A stretch of 64,000 nt of DNA from an uncultured Candidatus Actinomarina sp. (GTDB taxonomy: Bacteria; Actinomycetota; Acidimicrobiia; Actinomarinales; Actinomarinaceae): the NCBI GenBank assembly GCA_902571385.1, contig CACGBK010000001.1:62001-126000 (forward strand), given 5' to 3'. The position numbers and the translations under genes were made by a program. This document shows positions 23,605 through 31,856 of this stretch, piece after piece; position 1 is the first letter of the stretch; every line of letters starts with the position of its first letter. The notes under the pieces were generated by a model. That model was given only the letters and a program-made list of their open reading frames with translations, did not search any database and had not been told where the DNA came from.

Positions 23605-25647
23605 TTAAAGTTTTCTCGATGAATTTATTACAACGGACAAACTTGACAGGGCCATAGCTAATGCTGCCATACTTGGGACAATATTCCCTGTAACTGCAAT
23701 AGGGATCATAATTATGTTGTAAATAAAAGCTAAAAACAAATTCTCACTAATTCTTCTATTTGCATTTTTTGAAATTTTGAATATTGAGTTCAACTTTTCA
23801 AAGCCTCCTTTAAAAATAATTATATCGCTAACACTTTGTGCAATTTGTGTACTCTGAGCAAATGTCAAACTTACATTAGCTTGTTCCAGCGCAGGAGAGT
23901 CATTAATTCCATCACCTATAAAGCCAACAGTTTTATCTTTCTGTTTGTTCTTTATATATTCTAATTTTTCTTCTGGTGACTGATTTCCAAGGGCAACATC
24001 TATTTGTAAGTCCTCTCCAATTTTTTTAACTTTCTCGGGCTTATCTCCAGATAAAATTTCAATTTCATACTCATTTGAAAGATTTTCAATAACGTCTTTA
24101 TTTAAAGTTTTATCTTCAACCAAAGTAATTAGATACTCCTTAGCATCAATCTTTAAAATCAAATCACTATCTAAATCTTTATTTGATTTTTCAACTTCCA
24201 CATTCTTATTGTCTACAATTCCCGTAACACCTTTACCGGGAATTTCATTAAATTCATCAACAGGTGAGAGTTTTAAGTTTTTTATTTCTGACTCCAAAAG
24301 GATACTTTTAGCAATAGGGTGGTTTGATTTCTGTTCAACAGAAGCGAGTATCCTTATAATTTCATCATCTACAACAAGATTATTCTCATTTGTAATTTTT
24401 TCGATTTTAAAAATACCAGACGTTAAAGTTCCAGTCTTATCAAATATTAATGTATCAAGCTTGGTAAATTTTTGAAGATAGTCGAAATTTTTAAAAATAA
24501 ATCCATTTTTATTAGAAATAGATGCAGTACGAAATAGAACAATTGGAGTTGCAAGACCAAGAGCACAAGGACATGCAATCACCAAGATTGCAATTGTTGA
24601 GCTAATTGTTTCTGAAAAATTATTTCCAAGAATGAAGAATTTAATCAAAAAATTTATAAAGCTTAAAAGCAAGATTGAGGGCACAAAAATATTTGTAATC
24701 TTATTTACAAGTTCTTGAACGTCAGGTTTGGTAGTTTGTGCTTTTAAGATTAATTTTTCTATGTAATTTATTGTTGTTTCACCATCTGCTTTTGTTACTT
24801 TAACTTCAATATCGTTTCCAAGATTGATAGAACCTGATATGACGGTATCCCCCTCTTTTTTTAAAATTGGTTCTGCTTCTCCAGAAATAATACTTTCATC
24901 AACTTCAGAATGACCATAATGAATCTCACCGTCTAAAGGAATAATTTCTCCTTTCTTCACAATGATTACTTGATCTATAGTTATTTCGTTGATAGGTCTA
25001 CGGATGATTTTTTTATCGTCATAAATATTCACATCTTTTGGAATACTTTCAATAATTGAATCAGATATAGAGATTGAAGACTTTATAGAAATATCTTCTA
25101 TTGTTTTTCCTATAAGTATAAAGCTTACAATGAAACCACCGGTTTCAAGATACATGAGTTCTCCATTATCAGGTATTACACCAATAACAAAAGATGACAA
25201 GCTCCCAATAGAGATTAACGTATCCATATTAAAATTAAGATTTCTAATACTCTTCAATGCTGATAAGTGGAATGTTCGTCCAAAAATAAATATTATTATG
25301 GAGCTTATTCCTAATGCTACAAAATCTTGATTAGCTTCAATAAGTGGGTTGAGAGTAAGAGTTGACAGAAGTGAAATTATTGGAATAAAAAATCTTTTAA
25401 AATTTTTAATATTTTCAACTTGTATCTCTTCTTGAGCTGAGTATCCAACTGATCTAATTTTTTCAATATAATTATCAGAATTTACATCTTCAGTATTTAA
25501 TTCGATTACAGCTTTTTTTAAGGGAAAGTTGACAACTACATCTTCAACGGATTCTTCTTTATCTAAAACTCTTTCAATCCTTGCGGCACAAGCAGCACAG
25601 GTCATTCCTTCAACGGATAGAATAAGTGTTTTTGTATCAGCTGACAA
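23605..25647 (-). CDS. copA: Copper-type heavy-metal P1B-ATPase
   Basis: About 680 residues if translation starts at TTG 25647. The N-terminal HMA domain has GMTCAACAARIERV. The CPx motif is ACPCALGLATP, the phosphorylation site is FDKTGTLTSG, and the hinge is VGFIGDGINDSPAL. HP in KSNHPIAKS completes the P1B signature. The CPC motif indicates export of Cu(I) or similar soft metals. The frame is open to 25683, but the part before 25647 overlaps copZ. The start is uncertain. It is downstream of copZ with 11 nt of overlap. Confidence 0.93.
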   Translation of the reverse strand: MSADTKTLILSVEGMTCAACAARIERVLDKEESVEDVVVNFPLKKAVIELNTEDVNSDNYIEKIRSVGYSAQEEIQVENIKNFKRFFIPIISLLSTLTLNPLIEANQDFVALGISSIIIFIFGRTFHLSALKSIRNLNFNMDTLISIGSLSSFVIGVIPDNGELMYLETGGFIVSFILIGKTIEDISIKSSISISDSIIESIPKDVNIYDDKKIIRRPINEITIDQVIIVKKGEIIPLDGEIHYGHSEVDESIISGEAEPILKKEGDTVISGSINLGNDIEVKVTKADGETTINYIEKLILKAQTTKPDVQELVNKITNIFVPSILLLSFINFLIKFFILGNNFSETISSTIAILVIACPCALGLATPIVLFRTASISNKNGFIFKNFDYLQKFTKLDTLIFDKTGTLTSGIFKIEKITNENNLVVDDEIIRILASVEQKSNHPIAKSILLESEIKNLKLSPVDEFNEIPGKGVTGIVDNKNVEVEKSNKDLDSDLILKIDAKEYLITLVEDKTLNKDVIENLSNEYEIEILSGDKPEKVKKIGEDLQIDVALGNQSPEEKLEYIKNKQKDKTVGFIGDGINDSPALEQANVSLTFAQSTQIAQSVSDIIIFKGGFEKLNSIFKISKNANRRISENLFLAFIYNIIMIPIAVTGNIVPSMAALAMALSSLSVVINSSRKL

Positions 25648-25840
25648 CTGTGTAGCCTTGTTTATCAAGGAGTGACTTAACAAGATCTAAATCAATTTCT
25701 TCTGAAGATTTTAATGTAACGTCTTTAGTTTCTATGTTTACTTCAACTAATTCAATATCATCGATAGTTGACAATGTGTTGACAATTGTACTTTTGCAAT
25801 GATCACAACTTATTTCAGGAACACTAAATTTAGTAGTCAT
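25637..25840 (-). CDS. copZ: CopZ-like metallochaperone
   Basis: Sixty-seven residues, a single HMA domain. The metal site is EISCDHCKSTI (CxxC) in the usual loop, though with Asp-His between the Cys. It would carry Cu(I) to the ATPase encoded directly downstream, whose start overlaps this gene. It sits in the minus-strand order zinc-finger protein, copZ, copA. Confidence 0.88.
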   Translation of the reverse strand: MTTKFSVPEISCDHCKSTIVNTLSTIDDIELVEVNIETKDVTLKSSEEIDLDLVKSLLDKQGYTVVS

Positions 25841-25889
25841 AATTCGATAATAATTGAAAAAGGTTTATATTGTTAAATTGATTTTTTAA

Positions 25890-26084
25890 TTAAGCAGTTT
25901 CTTGAAGAATTCTTCCTCTAACTCTTGGATATTTAACAGGAGCATGATTAAAGCAATACTCTCTTTTGTTATATATACTCAATTGAGTTTTACAAGACTC
26001 TTCTTTACAAGTCCTACCCTGGTCAAAACTTTTTGAAGGTCTTATACCACCTTTTATTTGACTTGCTTTTAATCCGTCAGTCAT
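25890..26084 (-). CDS. Small zinc-finger protein heading the copZA operon
   Basis: Sixty-four residues from ATG 26084. The core is TCKEESCKTQLSIYNKREYC then FNHAPVKYPRVRG, a C-x4-C-x12-C-x2-H pattern that can bind one zinc. Its closest relative in the window is the protein at 47075-47278, with the same spacing and YPRVRG tail. The longer GTG start at 26096 is less likely, because the 26084 start aligns exactly with its paralogue. A GGGGAAA run precedes the ATG. A perfect 18-bp palindrome lies immediately upstream. Function unknown; it might be a regulator. Confidence 0.7.
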   Translation of the reverse strand: MTDGLKASQIKGGIRPSKSFDQGRTCKEESCKTQLSIYNKREYCFNHAPVKYPRVRGRILQETA

Positions 26085-26097
26085 TAATTTCCCCACT

Positions 26098-26115
26098 TTG
26101 TGAATATATTCACAA
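26098..26115. promoter_or_regulatory. Operator-like 18-bp perfect palindrome
   Basis: TTGTGAATATATTCACAA is fully self-complementary. It holds a TATATT box that could be the -10 element for the minus-strand zinc-finger/copZ/copA operon. TGAA...TTCA arms resemble ArsR/SmtB-type operators. No matching repressor gene is visible nearby. Confidence 0.55.
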
Positions 26116-26177
26116 GGTTAACAAAATATTGCAAAGCATGCAAGTTTTTACAAACCTTTTTATACAGATACGTATAG

Positions 26178-26183
26178 TAACAT
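26178..26183 (+). promoter_or_regulatory. -10 box of leaderless promoter for the Rdx selenoprotein gene
   Basis: TAACAT ends 6 nt before ATG 26190, with no Shine-Dalgarno in between. This supports the start used to place the UGA at codon 11. Confidence 0.45.
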
Positions 26184-26189
26184 TTAATT

Positions 26190-26426
26190 ATGAAAATCAA
26201 ACTAGAATTTTGTATAGTTTGAAACTATACACCCCGTGCAGTTAGTACGGTCGAAGACATACTTGAAAAATATGGAAAAGAGATAACGTCAATAGATTTG
26301 ATACCTGGAAGTGGTGGAGTATTTGAACTTTATGTTGATGAAGTATTAATCTATTCTAAGCTTGAAACTGGTCGACACACTAACGAAGGTGAAATTTTAC
26401 AGTTGATGGAAAAAGCGCTTAGTTGA
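26190..26426 (+). CDS. SelT/SelW/SelH-like Rdx selenoprotein (in-frame UGA, CxxU)
   Basis: Read through the TGA at 26220-26222 the frame encodes 78 residues: MKIKLEFCIVU, then NYTPRAVSTVEDILEKYG and LIPGSGGVFELYVDE. The E-x-C-x2-U/C-x-Y-x-PRA motif and the PGxGGxFE motif are the Rdx (SelW-like) signature, and U sits exactly at the redox position. Downstream codons remain open until TGA 26424-26426. A 6-bp hairpin 11 nt after the UGA could be the SECIS element. It would be a small thioredoxin-fold redox protein. Its stop overlaps the TTG of the TSUP permease gene (TTGA), so the two are coupled. A disabled gene is unlikely because the whole domain is intact. Confidence 0.9.
26212..26230 (+). 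repeat. Perfect inverted repeat around the Sec codon
   Basis: GTATAGTTTGAAACTATAC has 9-nt perfect arms around a single G. The UGA (26220-26222) lies at its centre, in the loop if it folds as RNA. It could be part of the recoding structure or an operator within the gene start. Confidence 0.5.
26234..26250 (+). promoter_or_regulatory. Candidate bacterial SECIS element of the Rdx gene
   Basis: CCGTGC (26234-26239) pairs with GTACGG (26245-26250), including one G-U pair, around loop AGTTA. The stem starts 11 nt and the loop 17 nt after the UGA, within the usual range for bacterial SECIS hairpins bound by SelB. Confidence 0.6.
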
Positions 26427-27154
26427 CATATCCATTCGACCTATCTTTACTTGAATTAATTTTTATTTCATTCCTGTTGTTTGCAAGTGCAGCCATACAA
26501 GGCATTTTAGGATTTGGTTTTGCAGTTATTTCCTCACCGATATTAGTTCAAATCGAACCATTGCTTGTTCCACAAATACTTAGCCTTTTGGCATTACCAA
26601 TGACTTTTAGAATCTACCAAAGAGAAAAAAGCAAGGTAGATTGGAAACCATTCAAATTTTTATTTTTAGGAAGAATTATTGGAGGACCATTAGGCTTACT
26701 GCTTTTGATAAATTTAAGTGAACAACTACTCTCCATAAGTGTCGGAGCAATTGTTCTATTTGGCGGGCTTGCAACACACTATGGTTGGATTGTAAAAAGA
26801 GATAATAAAACATCTTGGATTGCAGGGACATTGTCGGGAGTATTCGCAATGATTGCTGGTGTAGGAGGTCCCCCAATCGCAATTCTATACAGAGGCACCT
26901 CTGGTAATGAATTTAGACCCTCACTCAATGCTGTATTTACATTTGGAATAACAATAACTCTTGGTCTTCTGCTAATCAGTGGAGAAATATTTAGGGATCA
27001 TCTTACTCTTATATTATATCTCGCTATTCCAGTGGCAATTGGGTTAAGACTTTCTTCATTTTTTTCAAATATATCTGAGATGGCTATTTCAAGAGGGGTT
27101 ACCTACTTTTCAATCGTGTCAGGTTTATTTGTGATACTTAGAAATATAATTTAG
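26423..27154 (+). CDS. TSUP (TauE/SafE) family permease
   Basis: 243 residues, about seven to eight membrane spans. The N-terminal AAIQGILGFGFAVISSPIL and internal AGTLSGVFAMIAGVGGPP repeat are typical of the TauE/SafE superfamily, whose members carry sulfur oxyanions, sulfonates or related anions. TTG 26423 overlaps the stop of the Rdx selenoprotein, so translation is coupled. Its substrate might be a sulfur or selenium compound; that is inference from the neighbour. Confidence 0.83.
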   Translation: MTYPFDLSLLELIFISFLLFASAAIQGILGFGFAVISSPILVQIEPLLVPQILSLLALPMTFRIYQREKSKVDWKPFKFLFLGRIIGGPLGLLLLINLSEQLLSISVGAIVLFGGLATHYGWIVKRDNKTSWIAGTLSGVFAMIAGVGGPPIAILYRGTSGNEFRPSLNAVFTFGITITLGLLLISGEIFRDHLTLILYLAIPVAIGLRLSSFFSNISEMAISRGVTYFSIVSGLFVILRNII

Positions 27155-27176
27155 TTTTGGAATTCGAAATCATAGT

Positions 27177-27182
27177 TAACAT
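27177..27182 (+). promoter_or_regulatory. -10 box of leaderless promoter for lnt
   Basis: TAACAT ends 7 nt before ATG 27190. The same hexamer precedes the Rdx gene. Confidence 0.4.
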
Positions 27183-27189
27183 TGAATAG

Positions 27190-28680
27190 ATGCATATAAG
27201 AGTTTTCATTTCAGCAGTTTTATTTTTTTTAAGCTTTCCACCATTTAATTTATGGTTCTTCATTTTTCCAGCACTATTCTTTTTTTACTATGCACTTTTA
27301 ATTAGTGAAGCTCCATTTATAACCGGATTTATATTTGGTTCAATTTCCTTTGGTGTTATTTTATTTGGAATCCAATCAATTGGTTATGAAGCATGGATTC
27401 CTCTAGTCATTTTGATGGGCCTTCTTTATGCTTTTCTTGGAAAGATATTTAAATTCATAGCTATCAAGACGAGTAATAACTTTTTTGTTCTAATAGGAGT
27501 GTTAAGTATTTTTGATTTACTCAGAGCCTATTTTCCATTTGGTGGATTTCCTTGGGGTTCAACCTCAACCGTTCTTTTAACAGGGTACAGGGACAGTTTA
27601 TTCAATTTACTGCCAAGCTTGTTTAAAACATTTGGACCCACTGGATACTCATTAATCATTCAATCAGTGACTTTAATTTTTGTTTTATTAATTATTGATA
27701 ATCAAAAAAAATATTTTTACTTGAAAGATTCACTAATATTTTTTACTTTTTTATTCATCCCACTGTCTATATATTTAACAAATAGCAACTTAAATTTATT
27801 TTTCAATAATTCAATAAATGAAAAAGTTAGTGTATCAATTGTTCAAGGTAACAGCCCTTGTCCTGGAGCCAAAAATAATTGTAACGACGAAAGAAAGCGA
27901 ATATATGAAAGTCATTTAAATTTAACAAGAAGCATACAGAGCGATAAAGATTTAATCATTTGGCCAGAAAGCTCAACTGGATTTAGAAATGATCCATTGA
28001 TCCACGAACGAGTATTAAATGACATTTCTTATGAAGCTCAAAGGCTTAATTCTTACTTTTTAATTGGAGGAGATAGGCCAATTAAGGATAAATATTTTGA
28101 AAATTATGGTGTTTTTATAAATAACAACGGACTGATCATTGATCAGTATCTGAAACAACATCCTGTTCCATTCGGAGAATATATTCCATTTAGAGACTAT
28201 TTAGACTGGATTCCTTCTCTCTCACTTGTCCCAAGAGATATGATCAGGGGAGACAAAGAAAAGATATTTCAACTTGGCTCTTACAAACTTTCTACAGTAA
28301 TTTCTTTCGAGGGTTCATTCCAGAGATATATAAGAAATAGCATTCAAGAAGGTGCTGAAATTATCGTAATATTAACAAATCAAGCTAGTTATGGCCAAAG
28401 TGGAATGTCTGAACAGTTTTTGCTTATGTCACGTGCTAATGCAATATCAAACGACAGACCAATTATTCATTCGGCAATTACAGGAAAGTCAGCATTCATA
28501 GATAATGATGGAAATATTTTATCTGATACAAATCTTTTTACAGCAGAAATTCTTAATCAATCAATACAACCAATTGACTCCCAAACACCATATAGTTTAT
28601 TCGGCAACTACTTCAACTTTTTCGTTATTGGCTTTGGCTTTTTAGTTTTCTTAAGAAGAAAATATAAATTCAGTCTTTAA
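27190..28680 (+). CDS. lnt: Apolipoprotein N-acyltransferase-like protein with altered nucleophile
   Basis: 496 residues: an N-terminal block of about six membrane spans (to residue 200), a nitrilase-fold domain (from about 215) and a final membrane helix. Catalytic Glu260 is in IIWPESS and Lys322 in LKQHPVPFGEYIP. The expected catalytic Cys in an IC-(F/Y)-E motif is Ser372 here (VISFEGSF, TCT at 28303-28305), so either the triad is altered or the protein acts differently. The family N-acylates lipoproteins. The window has a lipoprotein substrate candidate (aapJ). It overlaps the convergent MscS gene by 11 nt. Confidence 0.85.
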   Translation: MHIRVFISAVLFFLSFPPFNLWFFIFPALFFFYYALLISEAPFITGFIFGSISFGVILFGIQSIGYEAWIPLVILMGLLYAFLGKIFKFIAIKTSNNFFVLIGVLSIFDLLRAYFPFGGFPWGSTSTVLLTGYRDSLFNLLPSLFKTFGPTGYSLIIQSVTLIFVLLIIDNQKKYFYLKDSLIFFTFLFIPLSIYLTNSNLNLFFNNSINEKVSVSIVQGNSPCPGAKNNCNDERKRIYESHLNLTRSIQSDKDLIIWPESSTGFRNDPLIHERVLNDISYEAQRLNSYFLIGGDRPIKDKYFENYGVFINNNGLIIDQYLKQHPVPFGEYIPFRDYLDWIPSLSLVPRDMIRGDKEKIFQLGSYKLSTVISFEGSFQRYIRNSIQEGAEIIVILTNQASYGQSGMSEQFLLMSRANAISNDRPIIHSAITGKSAFIDNDGNILSDTNLFTAEILNQSIQPIDSQTPYSLFGNYFNFFVIGFGFLVFLRRKYKFSL

Positions 28681-29878
28681 GACCTTCATTAAAGTGTAAA
28701 TTTTTCATCGCTGCAGCTTCAACAATCCCATCTTGATAAGCTCTTAAGTCAAATTTATGAAGTACTGCAAGTAGATGATCAAAAATATCTGATTGGATTT
28801 TTTCGTATTCAACCCAGTCTGTAGTTTTTGTAAAAGTATATATTTGTATAGATACTCCTTGGTTTGTCGGCGCTAATTGTCTTACTAAGAAAGTCATATT
28901 TTGTGTATCTAAGTTTTCATTTTGTCTTAAATAATTTTCTACATATGCTCTAAAAGTCCCAATATTTGTTAAATTTCTTTGTTCTATTTGAGAAGTATCA
29001 TTTGATGAGTCATTATTAAACATTTCCACTTCCTTAATTTTTTCATCTAAATAACTTTTGATAGGTGGGATCTTTTTTAGATTCTCAATATCTTGGATGG
29101 ATAAAAATTTAATACTTGAAATATCAATTGTTATCGATCTCATTATTCTTCTACCACCAAATTCAGACATGCCTCTCCAGTTTTTAACAGAGGTTGAAAT
29201 AATTTTTGATGTCGGAATGGATGTTATAGTTTTGTCCCAATTTTGTACTTTTACAGTATGTAGAGCTATATCTATAACATCTCCATCTGCACCGTACTCA
29301 GGGACCTCAATCCAATCACCATTATTTATTATGTTATTTTGTCCAATTTGTACTGAAGCAACGAAAGATAAAATTGTATCTTGAAAAACTAGTAAAAGTA
29401 CAGCAGTTAGTGCACCAAGCCCACTTATATAATATGTAACTGATTGTCCAGACAATATTGCAAAAACAATTATGAAGATAAATGCATTCAATATGATCTT
29501 AACAATCTGTATGTAACCTTTGATAGGCCTATCTTTTAAAGCGTCATATTTGCTAGATGCATTATTAAGAATTGAAAGCAATTCATTCAATGTAAGCCCT
29601 AAAAAGATTGCCAAAAATGAACTGATTATTCTTTGACCAACTTCACTGTTCATTAAGTCAATTGAAAATTCTGTAAAAACTATTCCATTAAGAAAAGTAA
29701 ATACAGCAACAAAAGATAGTCTGTTTAAAAACTTTTTTTCTAAAAAAAGATCATCGATGATTGTATTAGTTTTTTTTGCAATTCGCTTTAGAGCTGGGAA
29801 AACTAAGACTCTTAGTATTAAAAAAATACCAAAGCTGCTTCCAATAATTGCTAACAATCTTAAATTTTCATCTGTCAT
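28670..29878 (-). CDS. Mechanosensitive ion channel (MscS family)
   Basis: 402 residues. About five N-terminal membrane spans lead to the MscS pore helix and beta domain: VLLLVFQDTILSFVASVQIG, NNIINNGDWIEVPEYGADGDV and VQNWDKTITSIPTSKIIST. The long N-terminus and insertion resemble YbdG-type channels. It would release solutes on hypo-osmotic shock. It is the last gene of the minus-strand series purA-purB-DUF3159-mscS. Confidence 0.88.
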   Translation of the reverse strand: MTDENLRLLAIIGSSFGIFLILRVLVFPALKRIAKKTNTIIDDLFLEKKFLNRLSFVAVFTFLNGIVFTEFSIDLMNSEVGQRIISSFLAIFLGLTLNELLSILNNASSKYDALKDRPIKGYIQIVKIILNAFIFIIVFAILSGQSVTYYISGLGALTAVLLLVFQDTILSFVASVQIGQNNIINNGDWIEVPEYGADGDVIDIALHTVKVQNWDKTITSIPTSKIISTSVKNWRGMSEFGGRRIMRSITIDISSIKFLSIQDIENLKKIPPIKSYLDEKIKEVEMFNNDSSNDTSQIEQRNLTNIGTFRAYVENYLRQNENLDTQNMTFLVRQLAPTNQGVSIQIYTFTKTTDWVEYEKIQSDIFDHLLAVLHKFDLRAYQDGIVEAAAMKNLHFNEGLKD

Positions 29879-29896
29879 ATAGCTATATTACCTTAG

Positions 29897-30580
29897 TCAG
29901 AATCCTCTTTCCTGACCTTTCCAAGGAGGAGAGACATTATTTTTAAATTCTTCAACGCTTGGTCCCTTTAGGTTCTTTAATTTTCTTAAACCCAAAAAAT
30001 ATGAAACAATCAAAAGTATTAAAGTTGTCTGATTCGAAGTTGATAATTTTATAATTGCAAGAATTTCAGGATTATTAAAAAACAATACTTGAAGACCTCC
30101 CTTTAGAGAAAGAAAAGCTACCCACAAAATAGCAACTTGATTGTAAGCTGGCTTAACAGAAGACAATAAATACCATTCCATAGGCCATTTTCTAAAATAT
30201 TGTGATGAGTAAATAGTAAAAGGTCTTCTAATCAATATTGATATAAATCCAATTAAAGCAATGCTTAGGTCTCTAATAATTCCTGGTAGAAAAAAACCTG
30301 ATGCACTTCCTTGAAATCTAGCAATTAGTAATGCAACTATCGTTCCAACTACACCAATAAATGCAAATTTTAGATCATCTTTTCTCAGCACTCTATAAAT
30401 AATTGTAAGAACGACCAAGAACCCCGTCCCTATAATTGCAATATTTAAATCAAAAAATCTATTTAGTAAAACAAAAAAAACTGGTGCAAGGATTGAATCA
30501 AATACATTATTTTGGGATTCGTTCAGTCCAAGAACTTCACTTTTTATTTCTGAGAATTGTTTTTTGAATCTCTTAAACAA
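29897..30580 (-). CDS. DUF3159-family membrane protein
   Basis: 227 residues with about six membrane spans. The segment ARFQGSASGFFLPGIIRDLS and then SILIRRPF is the core motif of DUF3159, an actinobacterial family of unknown function. It overlaps the end of purB by 8 nt and lies 18 nt before mscS in the operon. Confidence 0.85.
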   Translation of the reverse strand: MFKRFKKQFSEIKSEVLGLNESQNNVFDSILAPVFFVLLNRFFDLNIAIIGTGFLVVLTIIYRVLRKDDLKFAFIGVVGTIVALLIARFQGSASGFFLPGIIRDLSIALIGFISILIRRPFTIYSSQYFRKWPMEWYLLSSVKPAYNQVAILWVAFLSLKGGLQVLFFNNPEILAIIKLSTSNQTTLILLIVSYFLGLRKLKNLKGPSVEEFKNNVSPPWKGQERGF

Positions 30581-31856
30581 TTGAATTTATTTTTTCTTCA
30601 AAGTTCTCATTTGTTTTTTCAGAGAGAATTTCATTTGTTATGCTTTTTAATTCTTCAATTGAAACATTCTCAAAATTTTTTGAAAGCGTAGTTAAGTAAT
30701 CATCTAGATCATCAAATTCAAATGATTGTGATTGAATAAATCTATATGCTTCATCTCTATCAACTCCTTTAGTAATGAGATGTGAAAGACAAGCCTGAGT
30801 TAATATACTTACTTTTGCTAAGTCAATATTGGAATTAATCTTTTCGTGGTTTATTTGAATATTGCCAAACAACTTTTCCATTTCAATAGTTGCAAAGGAA
30901 ATGAGGTTGAAACCATCAGGAAAAATAATTCTTTCTACTGAAGAATTTGAGATGTCTCTTTCGTGCCATAAAGAGATGTTTTCTAATGAAGTGATAACGT
31001 AACCTCTTAAGATTCTTGATATTCCTGAAACTCTCTCAGAAGTTATTGGATTTTTTTTATGAGGCATTGCTGAAGAGCCCTTTTGTTCTTTTGAAAAAGA
31101 TTCAAAGATCTCCCCAACTTCTGATCGTTGATACCCGCGAAGATTTTGTGATATACGATCAAAACAACTTCCAAGCATTCCTATAGCAATTATTACTTCT
31201 GCATAACGATCACGACTTACAATTTGTGAAGCAAAAAATTCAGGTTTTAGATTCAAGCTACTTAATGCTCTTTCCTCTATTTCTTGATTTAATATAGAGT
31301 AATTTCCAACTGCACCACTGAATTTACCAACAGAAATATTTTCTTTAGCTTTTACAATTCTTTGTCTGTTTCTGTTAATTTCAAGAAGCCAATTTGAAAA
31401 TATATTTCCGAGAAAAGTAATTTCCGCAAACACACCATGTGTTCTTCCAATTATTTTTGTATCCTTTTCTTTTATCGCAAGATTTTTTAAGGTTTTTATT
31501 AATTTATCAATTTGAATTAATAGAAAATCTAAAGACTCAATTATTAAAAGACTGTTTGAAGTGTCTACAATATCCGAACTTGTCAGTCCATAATGTACCC
31601 ACTCTGAGTTTTTTTGAATTTTATTTTGCAAAATATCAACAAAAGATGCAACGTCATGATTTGTGATTTTTTCTCTTTCTTCTAATTCTTCTAATGAAAT
31701 ATTTACCTTAAGTATTTCCGCGGACAAACCTTTTGGAACAATTCCTGCATCTTCAAGTTGTTTAGTAACCGAAGATTCAACTTTTTTCCAGGTGGATATT
31801 TTGTTATTTTGATTCCAAATATCTTCAATTTCGTTTATCAAGTATCTTTTTATCAT
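30573..31856 (-). CDS. purB: Adenylosuccinate lyase
   Basis: 427 residues of the fumarase/aspartase superfamily. The family signature is SSAMPHKKNPITSERVSG, and HYGLTSSDIVDTSNSL holds the conserved binding site. It cleaves SAICAR and adenylosuccinate in AMP synthesis. It starts directly after the purA stop (31857/31856), an unusually tight purA-purB pairing. Confidence 0.96.
   Translation of the reverse strand: MIKRYLINEIEDIWNQNNKISTWKKVESSVTKQLEDAGIVPKGLSAEILKVNISLEELEEREKITNHDVASFVDILQNKIQKNSEWVHYGLTSSDIVDTSNSLLIIESLDFLLIQIDKLIKTLKNLAIKEKDTKIIGRTHGVFAEITFLGNIFSNWLLEINRNRQRIVKAKENISVGKFSGAVGNYSILNQEIEERALSSLNLKPEFFASQIVSRDRYAEVIIAIGMLGSCFDRISQNLRGYQRSEVGEIFESFSKEQKGSSAMPHKKNPITSERVSGISRILRGYVITSLENISLWHERDISNSSVERIIFPDGFNLISFATIEMEKLFGNIQINHEKINSNIDLAKVSILTQACLSHLITKGVDRDEAYRFIQSQSFEFDDLDDYLTTLSKNFENVSIEELKSITNEILSEKTNENFEEKINSIV

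Noticed and set aside
26190-26426. Nonsense-mutated pseudogene reading of the Rdx frame
   Set aside because: The only stop is a UGA exactly at the known Sec/Cys position, the whole domain is intact, and selD with the same feature is nearby.
26424-26460. Second UGA at the end of the Rdx gene as another Sec codon
   Set aside because: The protein has already reached the normal family length, and the stop overlaps the start of the TSUP gene.
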